Assembly: GCA_022772675.1 (NCBI GenBank)
Contig: JALEZW010000060.1
Coordinates: forward strand, 62,001-126,000
Reading direction: 5' to 3'
Source: Agathobacter sp.
GTDB lineage: Bacteria; Bacillota; Clostridia; Lachnospirales; Lachnospiraceae
Length of the DNA: 64,000 nucleotides
The notes beneath the pieces were generated by a model, which was given only the letters and a program-made list of their open reading frames with translations, was not told where the DNA came from and did no database searches. Within the stretch, counting starts at the first letter, position 1. Every line of letters starts with the position of its first letter. The translations under genes were made by a program, and so were the position numbers. Of the stretch, positions 12,798 through 21,069 are shown piece by piece.

Positions 12798-12893
12798 TAT
12801 AGAAGGAGTGCAAAGAAATCCTTATCCTATATTATTTTCCGGTTGTATCGGTAACTTAATTTATATATTGTATATCATGAGAAAATTGAGTGA

Positions 12894-12922
12894 TTGAAAT
12901 TGCTTTTCAGACATGATACAAT
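12894..12922 (+). promoter_or_regulatory. Promoter upstream of the BlaI-like gene
   Basis: TTGAAA (12894-12899), 17-bp spacer, TACAAT (12917-12922). It leaves a leader of about 100 bases before the ATG at 13027. Confidence 0.6.
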
Positions 12923-13026
12923 AAAATAAATCAAGTTTACAGCCGGTAATTGCTAAGTTTTATCAGAAATTTTTGTAATTTGGCGACTGTATGACTCAAA
13001 AGATATCATATATATCGGAGGAATAT

Positions 13027-13440
13027 ATGAAGAATAAGGAATATCTAACAGTAAGACAAGAAGAACTGATGAATTTTCTATGGCGGGTCAATGAACCGAT
13101 GACAGCCAATGAAATGGCGGAAAAATTGGAAACCGAAGGCTGGAATAATGTAACACTTTTTAAGACTGTGCAGTCATTGACAAATGACGGGTATCTGGAT
13201 GTGGTGGGTTTGGAAAAGACAGTGAAAACCTATGCACGTAAGCTGTCTCCGGCAATCTCGAAAAATGATTATTATGCATCTGTGCTGAAAAAAAGAGGTG
13301 TTGACAGTAGTTCAATTGGAACGATTACAGCCGTCTTGATTGGGGCAGATAAAAAAAGTCCGGAGGAGAAGGATGCGGCCGTAATTGCCGAACTGGAAAG
13401 AATCATAAGTCGGATTAGGCAGAAAGAATGTGTGATATAA
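13027..13440 (+). CDS. BlaI/MecI/CopY-family winged-helix repressor
   Basis: A 137-aa DNA-binding protein. EYLTVRQEELMNFLWRVNEPMTANEMAEKL and the recognition-helix region NNVTLFKTVQSLTNDGYL match the winged helix of BlaI/MecI. The C-terminus is a helical dimerisation segment. The ATG at 13027 follows CGGAGG by five bases; an upstream in-frame ATG at 12991 lacks a site. No BlaR1-type sensor is adjacent, unlike the second BlaI gene at 51822. Its target is unknown; neighbours are envelope genes. Confidence 0.82.
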   Translation: MKNKEYLTVRQEELMNFLWRVNEPMTANEMAEKLETEGWNNVTLFKTVQSLTNDGYLDVVGLEKTVKTYARKLSPAISKNDYYASVLKKRGVDSSSIGTITAVLIGADKKSPEEKDAAVIAELERIISRIRQKECVI

Positions 13441-13471
13441 GTCTGCTGATATTTAAGAGAAAAGTATGAAG

Positions 13472-13502
13472 AACCGGTGTGTGAACACCGGTTTTGTTTT
13501 TT
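13472..13502 (+). terminator. Terminator after the BlaI-like gene
   Basis: Perfect 9-bp stem AACCGGTGT (13472-13480) and ACACCGGTT (13485-13493), GTGA loop, followed by TTGTTTTTTCC. Confidence 0.92.
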
Positions 13503-13570
13503 CCTTTATAAAGCAGGCAGGATGATTTCCGGGATAATATGAAAATATGTGCTTGTAACCTGTGTTAAAG

Positions 13571-14128
13571 ATGTCTATAATATTTTATATGTGGTATGAA
13601 ATTTTGAAACAGGTTATGTTCGATATGCAGCAGCCAATCGGTTATATACCCTGTGCAATTGTGATCGTTATACTCGCATTTTCCATATTTTCAATTGTTT
13701 TTAATAACAAGGAGAAAAAAACGGCAGTTTTATACTTTTATCGAATATTATTTGCTGTTTACGTTCTGGTTGTCGTACAGCTGGCATTTTTTTCCAGAGA
13801 ACCGGGATCCAGGGATGGGGTGAACCTTGTTCTTTTGTCTACCTGGGGGGACAATGTATATACCCATGCATTTTTTGTGGAAAACATACTGATGTTTGTT
13901 CCCTTTGGAATCCTTGTACCGCTGTGTTTTTCTTGGATGCGGCCAATGCTAAGATGCATTCTTTGCGGTTGCAGCTGTTCGATTGTATTGGAATTATGCC
14001 AGTTATGGACAAAACGGGGCTTCTGTGAGTTGGATGACGTACTGACGAATACAGTTGGAGTATTTTGTGGCTGCATAATTTTGCGGCTGCTGGAGAGACT
14101 GGTAGGGGATGGCCGGAGAAAATCCTGA
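13571..14128 (+). CDS. VanZ-like family membrane protein
   Basis: About 185 aa with five predicted membrane helices. The signature of the VanZ-like family is visible: NLVLLSTW, then HAFFVENILMFVPFGILVPL, then CQLWTKRGFCELDDVLTNTVGVFCG. VanZ gives low-level teicoplanin resistance in enterococci; most homologues have no known role. No Shine-Dalgarno precedes the possible starts (GTG 13562, ATG 13571, ATG 13589), so the start is uncertain. It lies upstream of glf and may be transcribed with it. Confidence 0.75.
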   Translation: MSIIFYMWYEILKQVMFDMQQPIGYIPCAIVIVILAFSIFSIVFNNKEKKTAVLYFYRILFAVYVLVVVQLAFFSREPGSRDGVNLVLLSTWGDNVYTHAFFVENILMFVPFGILVPLCFSWMRPMLRCILCGCSCSIVLELCQLWTKRGFCELDDVLTNTVGVFCGCIILRLLERLVGDGRRKS

Positions 14129-14186
14129 TTTAGGGCTTTGGAATCAGCATATCAGAAAACAGGAAAGCGTTTGAAAGGAAAAAAAT

Positions 14187-15308
14187 ATGAAATATGATTA
14201 TCTTGTTGTAGGCGCAGGACTTTATGGAGCAGTATTTGCCCATGAGGCGAAAAAGAAGGGAAAGTCAGTTCTTGTGATTGATAAGCGGCCGCACATTGCA
14301 GGAAATGTGTACACGGAGGATGTGGAAAAAATTCACGTCCATAAATATGGTGCGCATATTTTTCATACGAATAATAAGAAAGTTTGGGATTATATAACCC
14401 GGTTTGCGGAGTTCAACCGTTTTACGAATTCGCCGGTAGCAAATTATAAGGGGGAGCTGTATTCCCTGCCTTTTAATATGTATACATTCAATAAAATGTG
14501 GAATGTCACTACTCCACAGGAAGCTGCAGCAAAGATTGAAGAACAGAGGAAAGCCGCTGGAATCACAGAACCAAAGAATCTGGAAGAGCAGGCTGTCAGT
14601 CTGGTTGGAACAGATATCTACGAAAAACTGGTGAAAGGCTATACGCAAAAGCAGTGGGGAAGAGAATGCTCAGAACTTCCTGCATTTATTATTAAGCGAC
14701 TGCCGGTGCGGCTGACATTTGATAATAATTATTTTAATGCCCTTTATCAGGGAATCCCCAAGGGGGGCTATACGAAAATGGTCGCAAAGATTCTGGAGGG
14801 CATTGAAGTCCGGCTTGGGACAGACTATCTGGAGAATAAGGAAGAATTAGATTTACTGGCGGAAAAGGTTGTCTATACAGGTCCAATTGATGCTTATTTT
14901 GAGTATCGTTTGGGCGCGTTAGAATATCGTTCTGTCCGATTTGAAACAGAAGTGCTGGATACCCCGAATTTTCAGGGAAATGCTGCCGTGAACTATACAG
15001 ATGTGGAGACTCCGTGGACGAGGATCATTGAGCACAAATGGTTTGAATTTGGAAAAGATGATGAGGGAAATGATATACCTAAAACTGTGATTTCCCGGGA
15101 ATATAGTTCTGAGTGGAAAGTGGGGGATGAACCCTATTATCCGGTCAATGATGAAAAAAATGGTTTACTGTATGAGAAATACAGAGAACTTGCAGCGCAG
15201 GAAAAAAATGTGATTTTTGGCGGCAGATTGGGCGAGTATAAGTATTATGACATGGATGCGGTGATTGCAGCGGCACTGGAAATGAGCGAAAAAGAACTGG
15301 GGAATTAG
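14187..15308 (+). CDS. glf: UDP-galactopyranose mutase
   Basis: Flavoenzyme converting UDP-galactopyranose to UDP-galactofuranose for cell-surface glycans, cytoplasmic. 373 aa. The N-terminal FAD-binding motif is YLVVGAGLYGAVFAHEA, followed by the family motifs HKYGAHIFHTNNKKVWDYI and KGYTQKQWGRECSELP. The C-terminal FAD-contact region FGGRLGEYKYYDMDAV is complete. It has an AAAGGAAAAAAAT-type site upstream. It fits with the polysaccharide genes 2-6 kb upstream. Confidence 0.95.
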   Translation: MKYDYLVVGAGLYGAVFAHEAKKKGKSVLVIDKRPHIAGNVYTEDVEKIHVHKYGAHIFHTNNKKVWDYITRFAEFNRFTNSPVANYKGELYSLPFNMYTFNKMWNVTTPQEAAAKIEEQRKAAGITEPKNLEEQAVSLVGTDIYEKLVKGYTQKQWGRECSELPAFIIKRLPVRLTFDNNYFNALYQGIPKGGYTKMVAKILEGIEVRLGTDYLENKEELDLLAEKVVYTGPIDAYFEYRLGALEYRSVRFETEVLDTPNFQGNAAVNYTDVETPWTRIIEHKWFEFGKDDEGNDIPKTVISREYSSEWKVGDEPYYPVNDEKNGLLYEKYRELAAQEKNVIFGGRLGEYKYYDMDAVIAAALEMSEKELGN

Positions 15309-15359
15309 ACGGTACATATTGTTGGGATTTTGTAAAGAAATGGTGTTTTTTTTAAACAT

Positions 15360-15398
15360 AAAAGCAGTCTGAAAATAAATGTATTTTCGACTGCTTTT
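15360..15398. terminator. Hairpin between convergent glf and the FliD-like gene
   Basis: Arms AAAAGCAGTC (15360-15369) and GACTGCTTTT (15389-15398), plus an inner stem GAAAATA/TATTTTC with AATG loop and a single bulged T. It is symmetric enough to act on both strands. A second small hairpin CCCAC-TGC-GTGGG (15428-15440) lies just past the stop of the minus-strand gene. Confidence 0.7.
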
Positions 15399-15455
15399 AC
15401 ATTTCCTGTGGGGCAACAAGGAATCCTCCCACTGCGTGGGCCCCTCCTTATTGCA

Positions 15456-16757
15456 TTACACATACTGGTCCAGCATCATTCCGGAGTAGATGGAAGTGAT
15501 GTATGGGGTTGCAAAATTATGCCCCGGGTTTTTATATGCGATAACAATTTTATTGACATAGTTCATCGGGTTGATGGAGATAGATTCTGCTTTTTTCCCG
15601 ATGGCATCCCGGAATTTGGACAGCATTTCAAAGGTAGCCTTATCATTCTCCGGGGTGACAGATTTCCGGAAAAGATCGCGGTCAATGGTGATGGTTCCGT
15701 TATTATCACGGACAAGTCCGATTTCCTGCAGAGATTTAGAGTCAGCACCGGCAATTGATAATAGTTCTGCCTGCAGCCTGCTTCCTGCACTTGCACCGGT
15801 ATCTGCATATTTGGATGCAATGGACAGGATGGAGTTATAGGAATCTATCAGCGTCTGTACGTTGTCTGCGATGGCATCAGCGTTTGCCTTGAATCCAATG
15901 TTTACCGCTTCGCTGCTGTTGGTTGGGGCCTTTAATGTCAGCTCAAACACCTGATTGATAGAGAAGGTGTTCGTCAGTGAGGAGTGAGGAATTCCATTGA
16001 GGGTGAAAGCGGAATTATGTGCTTTCTCGGTAATTCGCGAAATTCCAAGTGTATCCATAATTTCTATAGAACCGGAAGCTGCATCCGGTGCTATGGAAAA
16101 TAACTCGGTCTCATTTTCCGAGAGGCCTGTCTGAAGAGAAGTCAGTGAAAGTGCACTGGATCCTTTTCCGTCAGAAAGGATATCTGCCCTGATTCCCAGA
16201 TTGGAATTATTAACCAGCTTTGCAAGTTTAGTGATTACATCCAGATTGGACTCATCCGAACTAATGGTGTATTGAAATTCATATGCGGCTCCCGGTGTAT
16301 TTAAGTCAAAAGAGTAGGAGCCGGGGCGCATGGTCAGTATATTATCTTTCAGGTAATTTCCAGTGTTTACCTGAGGGCTGGCAAGATGCTTTACTTCGAT
16401 ATCAAAGCTGTCCGTATGATTTTCCTCATTGCCATCGCCGATATAGCAAACATCTACTTTGTCAGGATCGGATGAGGTGGCAACCCGTTTTTTGAAAGAA
16501 TTTTCAAAGGAGCCATACTGATCGGACAGAGATGCCACAACATTTTGGACCAAGCGCGCGCTCTCCTTGATGTCGATTGCATATTTCTTGGCATCTGTCA
16601 GATTCGGAATCTTATAAAGAGGGGAATCCTTATTTACTTTGACAATCTGATTGTAAATTTTGCGCAGATCACTTTTTTTATGGGAGTCATAGCGGGATGC
16701 GCCTTTTTTTCCATAGGTTGTGATATAATACGCGTAGGCATTATCAATACGTGACAT
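15456..16757 (-). CDS. FliD-like flagellar filament-capping protein homologue (orphan)
   Basis: A 433-aa protein. The middle and C-terminal parts resemble FliD (HAP2). They include FDIEVKHLASPQVNTGNYL, a segment of the form SSDESNLDVITKLAKLVNNS, the NAFTLNGIPHSSLTN-FSI core, and the terminal SILSIASKYADTGASAGSRLQAELLSIAGADSKSLQEIGL and DGTITID-type segment. The N-terminal 100 residues are not typical of flagellar caps, and no flagellar gene lies nearby. It may be a surface or adhesion protein derived from FliD. It has its own promoter and a strong GGAGGGG site. Confidence 0.7.
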   Translation of the reverse strand: MSRIDNAYAYYITTYGKKGASRYDSHKKSDLRKIYNQIVKVNKDSPLYKIPNLTDAKKYAIDIKESARLVQNVVASLSDQYGSFENSFKKRVATSSDPDKVDVCYIGDGNEENHTDSFDIEVKHLASPQVNTGNYLKDNILTMRPGSYSFDLNTPGAAYEFQYTISSDESNLDVITKLAKLVNNSNLGIRADILSDGKGSSALSLTSLQTGLSENETELFSIAPDAASGSIEIMDTLGISRITEKAHNSAFTLNGIPHSSLTNTFSINQVFELTLKAPTNSSEAVNIGFKANADAIADNVQTLIDSYNSILSIASKYADTGASAGSRLQAELLSIAGADSKSLQEIGLVRDNNGTITIDRDLFRKSVTPENDKATFEMLSKFRDAIGKKAESISINPMNYVNKIVIAYKNPGHNFATPYITSIYSGMMLDQYV

Positions 16758-16820
16758 GTGAAGTCCCCTCCTTTCTTCCCTGAATCGGGGATTTATTTAT
16801 AAATCCATTTATACACATAT

Positions 16821-16849
16821 ATTATATCGTGACTTTTGTGTTTTTTCAA
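16821..16849 (-). promoter_or_regulatory. Promoter of the FliD-like gene
   Basis: Minus strand: TTGAAA (16844-16849), 17-bp spacer, TATAAT (16821-16826). This is a sigma-A type, not the TAAA-N15-GCCGATAA form of flagellar sigma-D promoters. Confidence 0.75.
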
Positions 16850-16943
16850 TACCTACATAAATGAAATAATGGAAATTATATACTATATATAGGAAAGAAG
16901 CGGGATAAAGGAATAGGAAAGTGATGGAATAGAGAAAAAAGTG

Positions 16944-16972
16944 TTGACGAAGACCGGTATTTATGATATATT
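16944..16972 (+). promoter_or_regulatory. Promoter of rpmG-secE-nusG-rplKA
   Basis: TTGACG (16944-16949), 17-bp spacer, TATATT (16967-16972). Confidence 0.75.
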
Positions 16973-17050
16973 AGGAAAGCTTGGAAGTAGGTCTTTTTTT
17001 TTATGCCTTTTTTTAGGCGGGACAAACAAAGAAAAACGGAGGTGGAAGTT

Positions 17051-17200
17051 GTGCGTACAAAGATTACATTAGCCTGCACAGAATGTCAGCGTCGTAACTA
17101 CAATATGACAAAGGACAAGAAGACTCATCCGGACAGAATGGAAACCAAAAAGTACTGTAGATTCTGCAGAAAGCATACAGTGCATAAGGAAACCAAATAG
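17051..17200 (+). CDS. rpmG: 50S ribosomal protein L33, zinc-binding form
   Basis: A 49-aa protein starting at GTG 17051 behind GGAGGTGG. It keeps both Cys pairs (CTEC and CRFC), so it is the zinc-ribbon (C+) type. A longer open frame runs upstream, but family start and ribosome binding site fix the GTG. It heads the secE-nusG-rplKA transcript, a common clostridial order. Confidence 0.93.
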   Translation: MRTKITLACTECQRRNYNMTKDKKTHPDRMETKKYCRFCRKHTVHKETK

Positions 17201-17224
17201 TCCGCAGAGCAAAGGAGTTATGAA

Positions 17225-17440
17225 ATGGGACAGACAGAAAATGTTGAAAAAACTCCAAAGACAAGCTGGTTTGAAGGAGTTAAGGCGGAGTTCCGAAAGA
17301 TCATCTGGCCGGACCAGAAATCAGTAGTCAGACAGACAATTGCAGTGATTGTTACATCTGTTATCGTCGGTCTTATCATCGCACTTCTGGATTGGGCAAT
17401 CCAGTATGGCGTGAATTTCCTTGTTGATTTACATTTATAA
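17225..17440 (+). CDS. secE: Preprotein translocase subunit SecE
   Basis: A 71-aa single-pass subunit that clamps SecY in the membrane translocon. The cytoplasmic amphipathic helix WFEGVKAEFRKIIWPDQKSV is the SecE signature; the membrane helix is at about 38-62. It lies 24 bases after rpmG behind AAAGGAG. Confidence 0.95.
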   Translation: MGQTENVEKTPKTSWFEGVKAEFRKIIWPDQKSVVRQTIAVIVTSVIVGLIIALLDWAIQYGVNFLVDLHL

Positions 17441-17457
17441 TGGAGGCAAAGTGATTT

Positions 17458-17976
17458 ATGGCTGAGGCGCAGTGGTATGTAGTTCATACCTATTCAGGTT
17501 ATGAGAACAAAGTCAAAGCGAATCTTGACAAGACAATTGAGAACAGACATCTGGAAGATCAGATTCTTGAAGTCCGCGTCCCTCTTGAAGAAGTGACAGA
17601 GGTTAAGAACGGGGTCAAGAAACAGGTTTCAAAGAAAATGTTCCCGGGTTATGTACTGATTCATATGTATATGAATGATGATACCTGGTATGTTGTCCGC
17701 AATACTCGTGGTGTGACTGGGTTCGTTGGTCCGGGAAGCAAGCCGGTGCCACTCACGGATGCCGAAATGAGACCGCTTGGAATTAAGACGGAAAATGTTG
17801 TTGTGGATTTCGAGGAAGGCGACATGATTGTTGTAATCGGAGGTGTCTGGAAGGATACTTGCGGGGTAATTACTGCTATGAACCACAATAAACAGACAGT
17901 TACGATCAATGTAGATCTGTTCGGCCGCGAAACGCCGGTAGAAGTAAGTTTCGCAGATGTAAAGAAAATGAATTAA
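17458..17976 (+). CDS. nusG: Transcription termination/antitermination factor NusG
   Basis: A 172-aa RNA polymerase-associated factor. The NGN domain (about 1-110; [38 protein letters not shown]) is followed by a C-terminal KOW domain (about 120-172; [19 protein letters not shown]). It has the standard gene position before rplK. Confidence 0.97.
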   Translation: MAEAQWYVVHTYSGYENKVKANLDKTIENRHLEDQILEVRVPLEEVTEVKNGVKKQVSKKMFPGYVLIHMYMNDDTWYVVRNTRGVTGFVGPGSKPVPLTDAEMRPLGIKTENVVVDFEEGDMIVVIGGVWKDTCGVITAMNHNKQTVTINVDLFGRETPVEVSFADVKKMN

Positions 17977-17989
17977 GGAGGCAATTCCA

Positions 17990-18415
17990 ATGGCAAAGAA
18001 AGTAGAAGGATACATTAAGCTGCAGATTCCTGCTGGAAAGGCAACACCTGCTCCTCCAGTTGGACCGGCTCTTGGACAGCACGGCGTAAACATCGTGGAG
18101 TTTACAAAGCAGTTTAACGCAAAGACAGCCGATCAGGGCGACTTAATCATCCCTGTAGTTATTACTGTATATGCAGACAGAAGCTTTAGCTTTATCACTA
18201 AGACTCCTCCTGCACCGGTTCTGATTAAGAAAGCCTGCAAGATTAAGTCAGGCTCCGGCGAACCAAATAAGACAAAGGTTGCTAAGATCACAAAGGCTCA
18301 GGTTAAGGAAATCGCTGAGACAAAGATGCCTGACCTGAATGCAGCAACAATTGAGGCTGCTATGAGCATGATCGAGGGAACAGCAAGATCTATGGGCGTT
18401 GAGGTCGTAGACTAA
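17990..18415 (+). CDS. rplK: 50S ribosomal protein L11
   Basis: A 141-aa protein of the GTPase-associated centre that binds 23S r[24 protein letters not shown] is the conserved N-terminal signature, and the C-terminal RNA-binding domain is complete. AAGGAGG lies 13 bases after nusG. A 277-base structured spacer separates it from rplA. Confidence 0.98.
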   Translation: MAKKVEGYIKLQIPAGKATPAPPVGPALGQHGVNIVEFTKQFNAKTADQGDLIIPVVITVYADRSFSFITKTPPAPVLIKKACKIKSGSGEPNKTKVAKITKAQVKEIAETKMPDLNAATIEAAMSMIEGTARSMGVEVVD

Positions 18416-18692
18416 TAGTATTGCAATGAAAGTGGGAGGGCATTTCCTACCCGATAAGATACCTTTTCCCGATGGAAAGGGCTGGGTCATAAGCGGTTGT
18501 CATATATTGTGGAACAATATATGACCTACGCACCGCACAATGCCGCAGGCATTTTGAAATGTGCGCGTGCTCATTCAGCAAGCTGACAGCTTATGACAAT
18601 TACCTATTTTCCTGGCGGAAAAAGGCTGGGTCACAAGCAATCAGTCAGCAAGCTGACAGCTTATGACATATACCACAAGGAGGTTTATATTC
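18416..18692 (+). promoter_or_regulatory. Repeat-rich structured spacer between rplK and rplA
   Basis: There is no ORF here. It contains a perfect 12-bp hairpin with GGA loop (18499-18510 / 18514-18525). A 24-bp exact direct repeat lies at 18575-18598 and 18645-18668, each carrying the palindrome TCAGC-AA-GCTGA. A near-copy pair GGCTGGGTCATAAGC (18480-18494) / GGCTGGGTCACAAGC (18624-18638) is also present. GTCATAAGC (18486-18494) can pair with GCTTATGAC (18589-18597). The role is unknown; RNA processing or differential expression of L1 are options. Confidence 0.6.
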
Positions 18693-19388
18693 ATGAAAAA
18701 AGGAAAGAAATATCAGAACGCTGTAAAAGCATATGATAGATCTGCTCAGTACGATGTTGCTGAGGCAATTGATATCGTAAAGAAGAATGCTACAGCGAAA
18801 TTCGATGAGACAATCGAGCTTCATCTTAGAACGGGCTGCGATGGACGTCATGCAGAGCAGCAGATCCGTGGTGCGGTAGTACTGCCACACGGAACAGGTA
18901 AGACAGTTAAGGTATTGGTTTTCGCAAAGGGAACTAAGGTAGACGAGGCACAGGCAGCAGGAGCTGACTACGTTGGTGGAGAGGAATTAATTCCGAAGAT
19001 TCAGAACGAGGGATGGTTAGACTTCGATGTTGTTGTTGCTACACCGGATATGATGGGTGTTGTTGGTCGTTTAGGACGTGTCCTTGGACCGAAGGGCTTG
19101 ATGCCAAACCCGAAGGCTGGTACAGTTACAATGGACGTTACCAAAGCTGTTAATGATATCAAAGCCGGTAAGATTGAGTATCGTTTGGACAAAACAAACA
19201 TTATCCACGTGCCAGTTGGAAAGGCTTCATTCACAAGCGAGCAGTTAAATGACAACTTCCAGTCTCTTATGGCAGCAATCAATAAGGCTAAGCCTTCAAG
19301 CTTAAAGGGCCAGTACATTAAGAGCGCAGTATTAACCTCTACAATGGGACCTGGTGTAAAGCTTAACGTTGTAAAGATTGCACAGTAA
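18693..19388 (+). CDS. rplA: 50S ribosomal protein L1
   Basis: A 231-aa L1-stalk protein; in many bacteria also a translational repressor of its own operon. The start is the ATG at 18693 after AAGGAGGTTTATATTC. The central signature [16 protein letters not shown] is present. Confidence 0.97.
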   Translation: MKKGKKYQNAVKAYDRSAQYDVAEAIDIVKKNATAKFDETIELHLRTGCDGRHAEQQIRGAVVLPHGTGKTVKVLVFAKGTKVDEAQAAGADYVGGEELIPKIQNEGWLDFDVVVATPDMMGVVGRLGRVLGPKGLMPNPKAGTVTMDVTKAVNDIKAGKIEYRLDKTNIIHVPVGKASFTSEQLNDNFQSLMAAINKAKPSSLKGQYIKSAVLTSTMGPGVKLNVVKIAQ

Positions 19389-19402
19389 TAGATTGATGTG
19401 AT

Positions 19403-19458
19403 ATTTCCTTCTGGGTCGGGAGAACTGTGAAAGACAGTTTCCGGATGCAGAAGGAAAT
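19403..19458 (+). promoter_or_regulatory. Long hairpin after rplA
   Basis: Perfect 11-bp outer stem ATTTCCTTCTG (19403-19413) / CAGAAGGAAAT (19448-19458) with an inner stem AACTGT/ACAGTT around GAAAG. No T-tract follows, so it is more likely a processing or 3'-protecting structure than a terminator. Confidence 0.55.
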
Positions 19459-19539
19459 GAATTACCGTATAATACGGATCAGACTTACTCAAGCAAATTG
19501 CGGAAAAGACTTGACAACCGCAAAAACACATATTATAAT

Positions 19540-19640
19540 AAGCAAGCATATTGCCGAAGACAGTAGGTGATTCCTGTCGTATATTGCAAAGCAATGTATG
19601 ACAAAAATCGTAACCGTAGTACCTACCGAGGAAATTTGAT
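19540..19640 (+). ncRNA. Ribosomal protein L10 leader
   Basis: The conserved tail CGTAACCGTAGTACCTACCGAGG (from 19609) pairs with the upstream ACAGTAGGTG (19560-19569), the L10-leader fold that binds the L10(L12)4 complex and controls rplJL. A 12-bp hairpin (19576-19587 / 19591-19602) sits between the arms. Boundaries are approximate. Confidence 0.75.
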
Positions 19641-19718
19641 AATATTCATTCCTGTTTTGTGTTGAAAAGCATACAGACAGGACATATGACAGCAGTTGTA
19701 TGATTTTTAGAGAATATT

Positions 19719-19750
19719 ACCCCTCAGTCGTCCGGCGGAGGGGTTTTATA
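19719..19750 (+). terminator. Attenuator before rplJ
   Basis: ACCCCTC (19719-19725) pairs with GAGGGGT (19738-19744), followed by TTTATAAT. It lies between the L10 leader and rplJ, where the leader can decide read-through. Confidence 0.65.
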
Positions 19751-19795
19751 ATACCTCAAGCTATATGCGAAATAAAATAAGGAGGTAAATGAATC

Positions 19796-20332
19796 GTGGC
19801 AAAGGTAGAATTAAAGCAGCCGATCGTTGATGAGATTTCAGAAACCATCAAAGGCGCACAGTCACTTGTTGTAGTTGACTACCGCGGACTTACAGTTGCC
19901 GAGGATACCCAGCTTCGTAAGAAATTAAGAGAAGCAGGCGTTTCTTACAAGGTATATAAAAATACTTTGGTGAACCGTGCAATCGCAGGAACGGAATTCG
20001 AGAGCTTAAAAGATGTTCTGGAAGGACCGAATGCTTTTGCTGTATCTGCAGATGACGCAACAGCACCTGCCAGAGTACTGGCAGAGTTCGCTAAGACAGC
20101 ACCGAATCTTGAAATCAAGGCCGGCGTTGTAGAGGGAACTTTCTATGATGCAGATGGAATGAAAGCTATTTCCAGCATCCCCAGCAGAGAAGTCCTTCTT
20201 TCCAAGTTACTTGGAAGCTTACAGTCACCTATTACAAATCTTGCTCGCGTTCTTAACCAGATCGCAGAGAAAGGTGGCGCAGATGCAGCAGCACCTGCAG
20301 AGGAAGCACCAGCCGAGACAGTGGCTGAATAA
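19796..20332 (+). CDS. rplJ: 50S ribosomal protein L10
   Basis: A 178-aa base of the L7/L12 stalk. Motifs VVVDYRGLTVAEDTQLRK and YKVYKNTLVNRA are typical. It starts at GTG 19796 after AAGGAGGTAAATGAATC; the ATG seven bases earlier is out of frame and closes quickly. The Ala/Glu/Pro-rich C-terminus is a common clostridial extension. Confidence 0.96.
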   Translation: MAKVELKQPIVDEISETIKGAQSLVVVDYRGLTVAEDTQLRKKLREAGVSYKVYKNTLVNRAIAGTEFESLKDVLEGPNAFAVSADDATAPARVLAEFAKTAPNLEIKAGVVEGTFYDADGMKAISSIPSREVLLSKLLGSLQSPITNLARVLNQIAEKGGADAAAPAEEAPAETVAE

Positions 20333-20390
20333 AATAGCGTAATTATTAAGACGCAGATTATGATTAAATTTTAATATGGAGGAAAATATC

Positions 20391-20765
20391 ATGGCAAAGT
20401 TGACAACAGAAGAGTTTATCGCTGCTATCAAAGAGTTAAGCGTATTAGAGTTAAATGACCTGGTAAAGGCATGTGAAGAAGAGTTTGGTGTATCTGCAGC
20501 AGCAGGTGTTGTAGTTGCAGCAGCAGGCGGAGACGGCGCAGCAGCTGAGGAGAAGACAGAGTTCGACGTAGAGTTAACAGAAGTTGGACCAAACAAGGTT
20601 AAGGTTATCAAGGTTGTTCGTGAGGTAACCGGTCTTGGACTTAAGGAAGCTAAGGATGTTGTAGACGGTGCTCCTAAGATCGTTAAGGAGCAGGCTGACA
20701 AGGCTACAGCTGATGACATTAAGGCAAAACTCGAAGCAGAAGGCGCAAAGGTTACTTTAAAATAG
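20391..20765 (+). CDS. rplL: 50S ribosomal protein L7/L12
   Basis: A 124-aa stalk protein that recruits translation GTPases. N-terminal dimerisation domain, Ala-rich hinge (about 38-52), then a C-terminal domain with [27 protein letters not shown]. The ATG at 20391 follows GGAGG; an earlier in-frame ATG contains the ribosome binding site itself. Confidence 0.97.
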   Translation: MAKLTTEEFIAAIKELSVLELNDLVKACEEEFGVSAAAGVVVAAAGGDGAAAEEKTEFDVELTEVGPNKVKVIKVVREVTGLGLKEAKDVVDGAPKIVKEQADKATADDIKAKLEAEGAKVTLK

Positions 20766-20766
20766 T

Positions 20767-20912
20767 CGGATTGGCTACGAGCGGAGTAAAAGAAAAAAGG
20801 GAACCTCGTGACAAATTTATTTGTCTAAGAGGCTCCCTTTTTTCTTTTAATGCGCGACAGCCGGAGCGCGCGAGGGAACGAAGTTCCCGAGTCTCCGCTC
20901 GAAGGCAATCCG
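20767..20912. repeat. Nested inverted-repeat element downstream of rplL
   Basis: A 20-bp outer inverted repeat (20767-20786 and 20893-20912, two mismatches) encloses the rplL terminator, a GC-rich segment and a perfect hairpin GGGAAC-GAA-GTTCCC (20874-20888). A similar plan follows tuf. Confidence 0.7.
20788..20848 (+). terminator. Strong terminator of rplJL
   Basis: AAAAGAAAAAAGGGA pairs with TCCCTTTTTTCTTTT, continued by CCTC/GAGG and an inner GACAAA-TTTA-TTTGTC. The stem is nearly continuous over about 27 bp with the T-tract in the right arm. Confidence 0.93.
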
Positions 20913-20949
20913 ACGGAAGGGGGGTATCCTTAAAAAATAAAATCCCCTC

Positions 20950-20978
20950 TTGCATTTTCCATCCATTTATTGTATAGT
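20950..20978 (+). promoter_or_regulatory. Promoter of rpoBC
   Basis: TTGCAT (20950-20955), 17-bp spacer, TATAGT (20973-20978), leaving a leader of about 85 bases. rpoBC is thus separated from rplJL by a terminator and has its own promoter. Confidence 0.75.
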
Positions 20979-21069
20979 ATAAGTTGCACTATTGTGGTGC
21001 ACTAGGCATTTCCATGCTCTTTTTTAGGGAAAAAACTAGATTGAAATAAAAACGAGAGGTGAAACGTCA

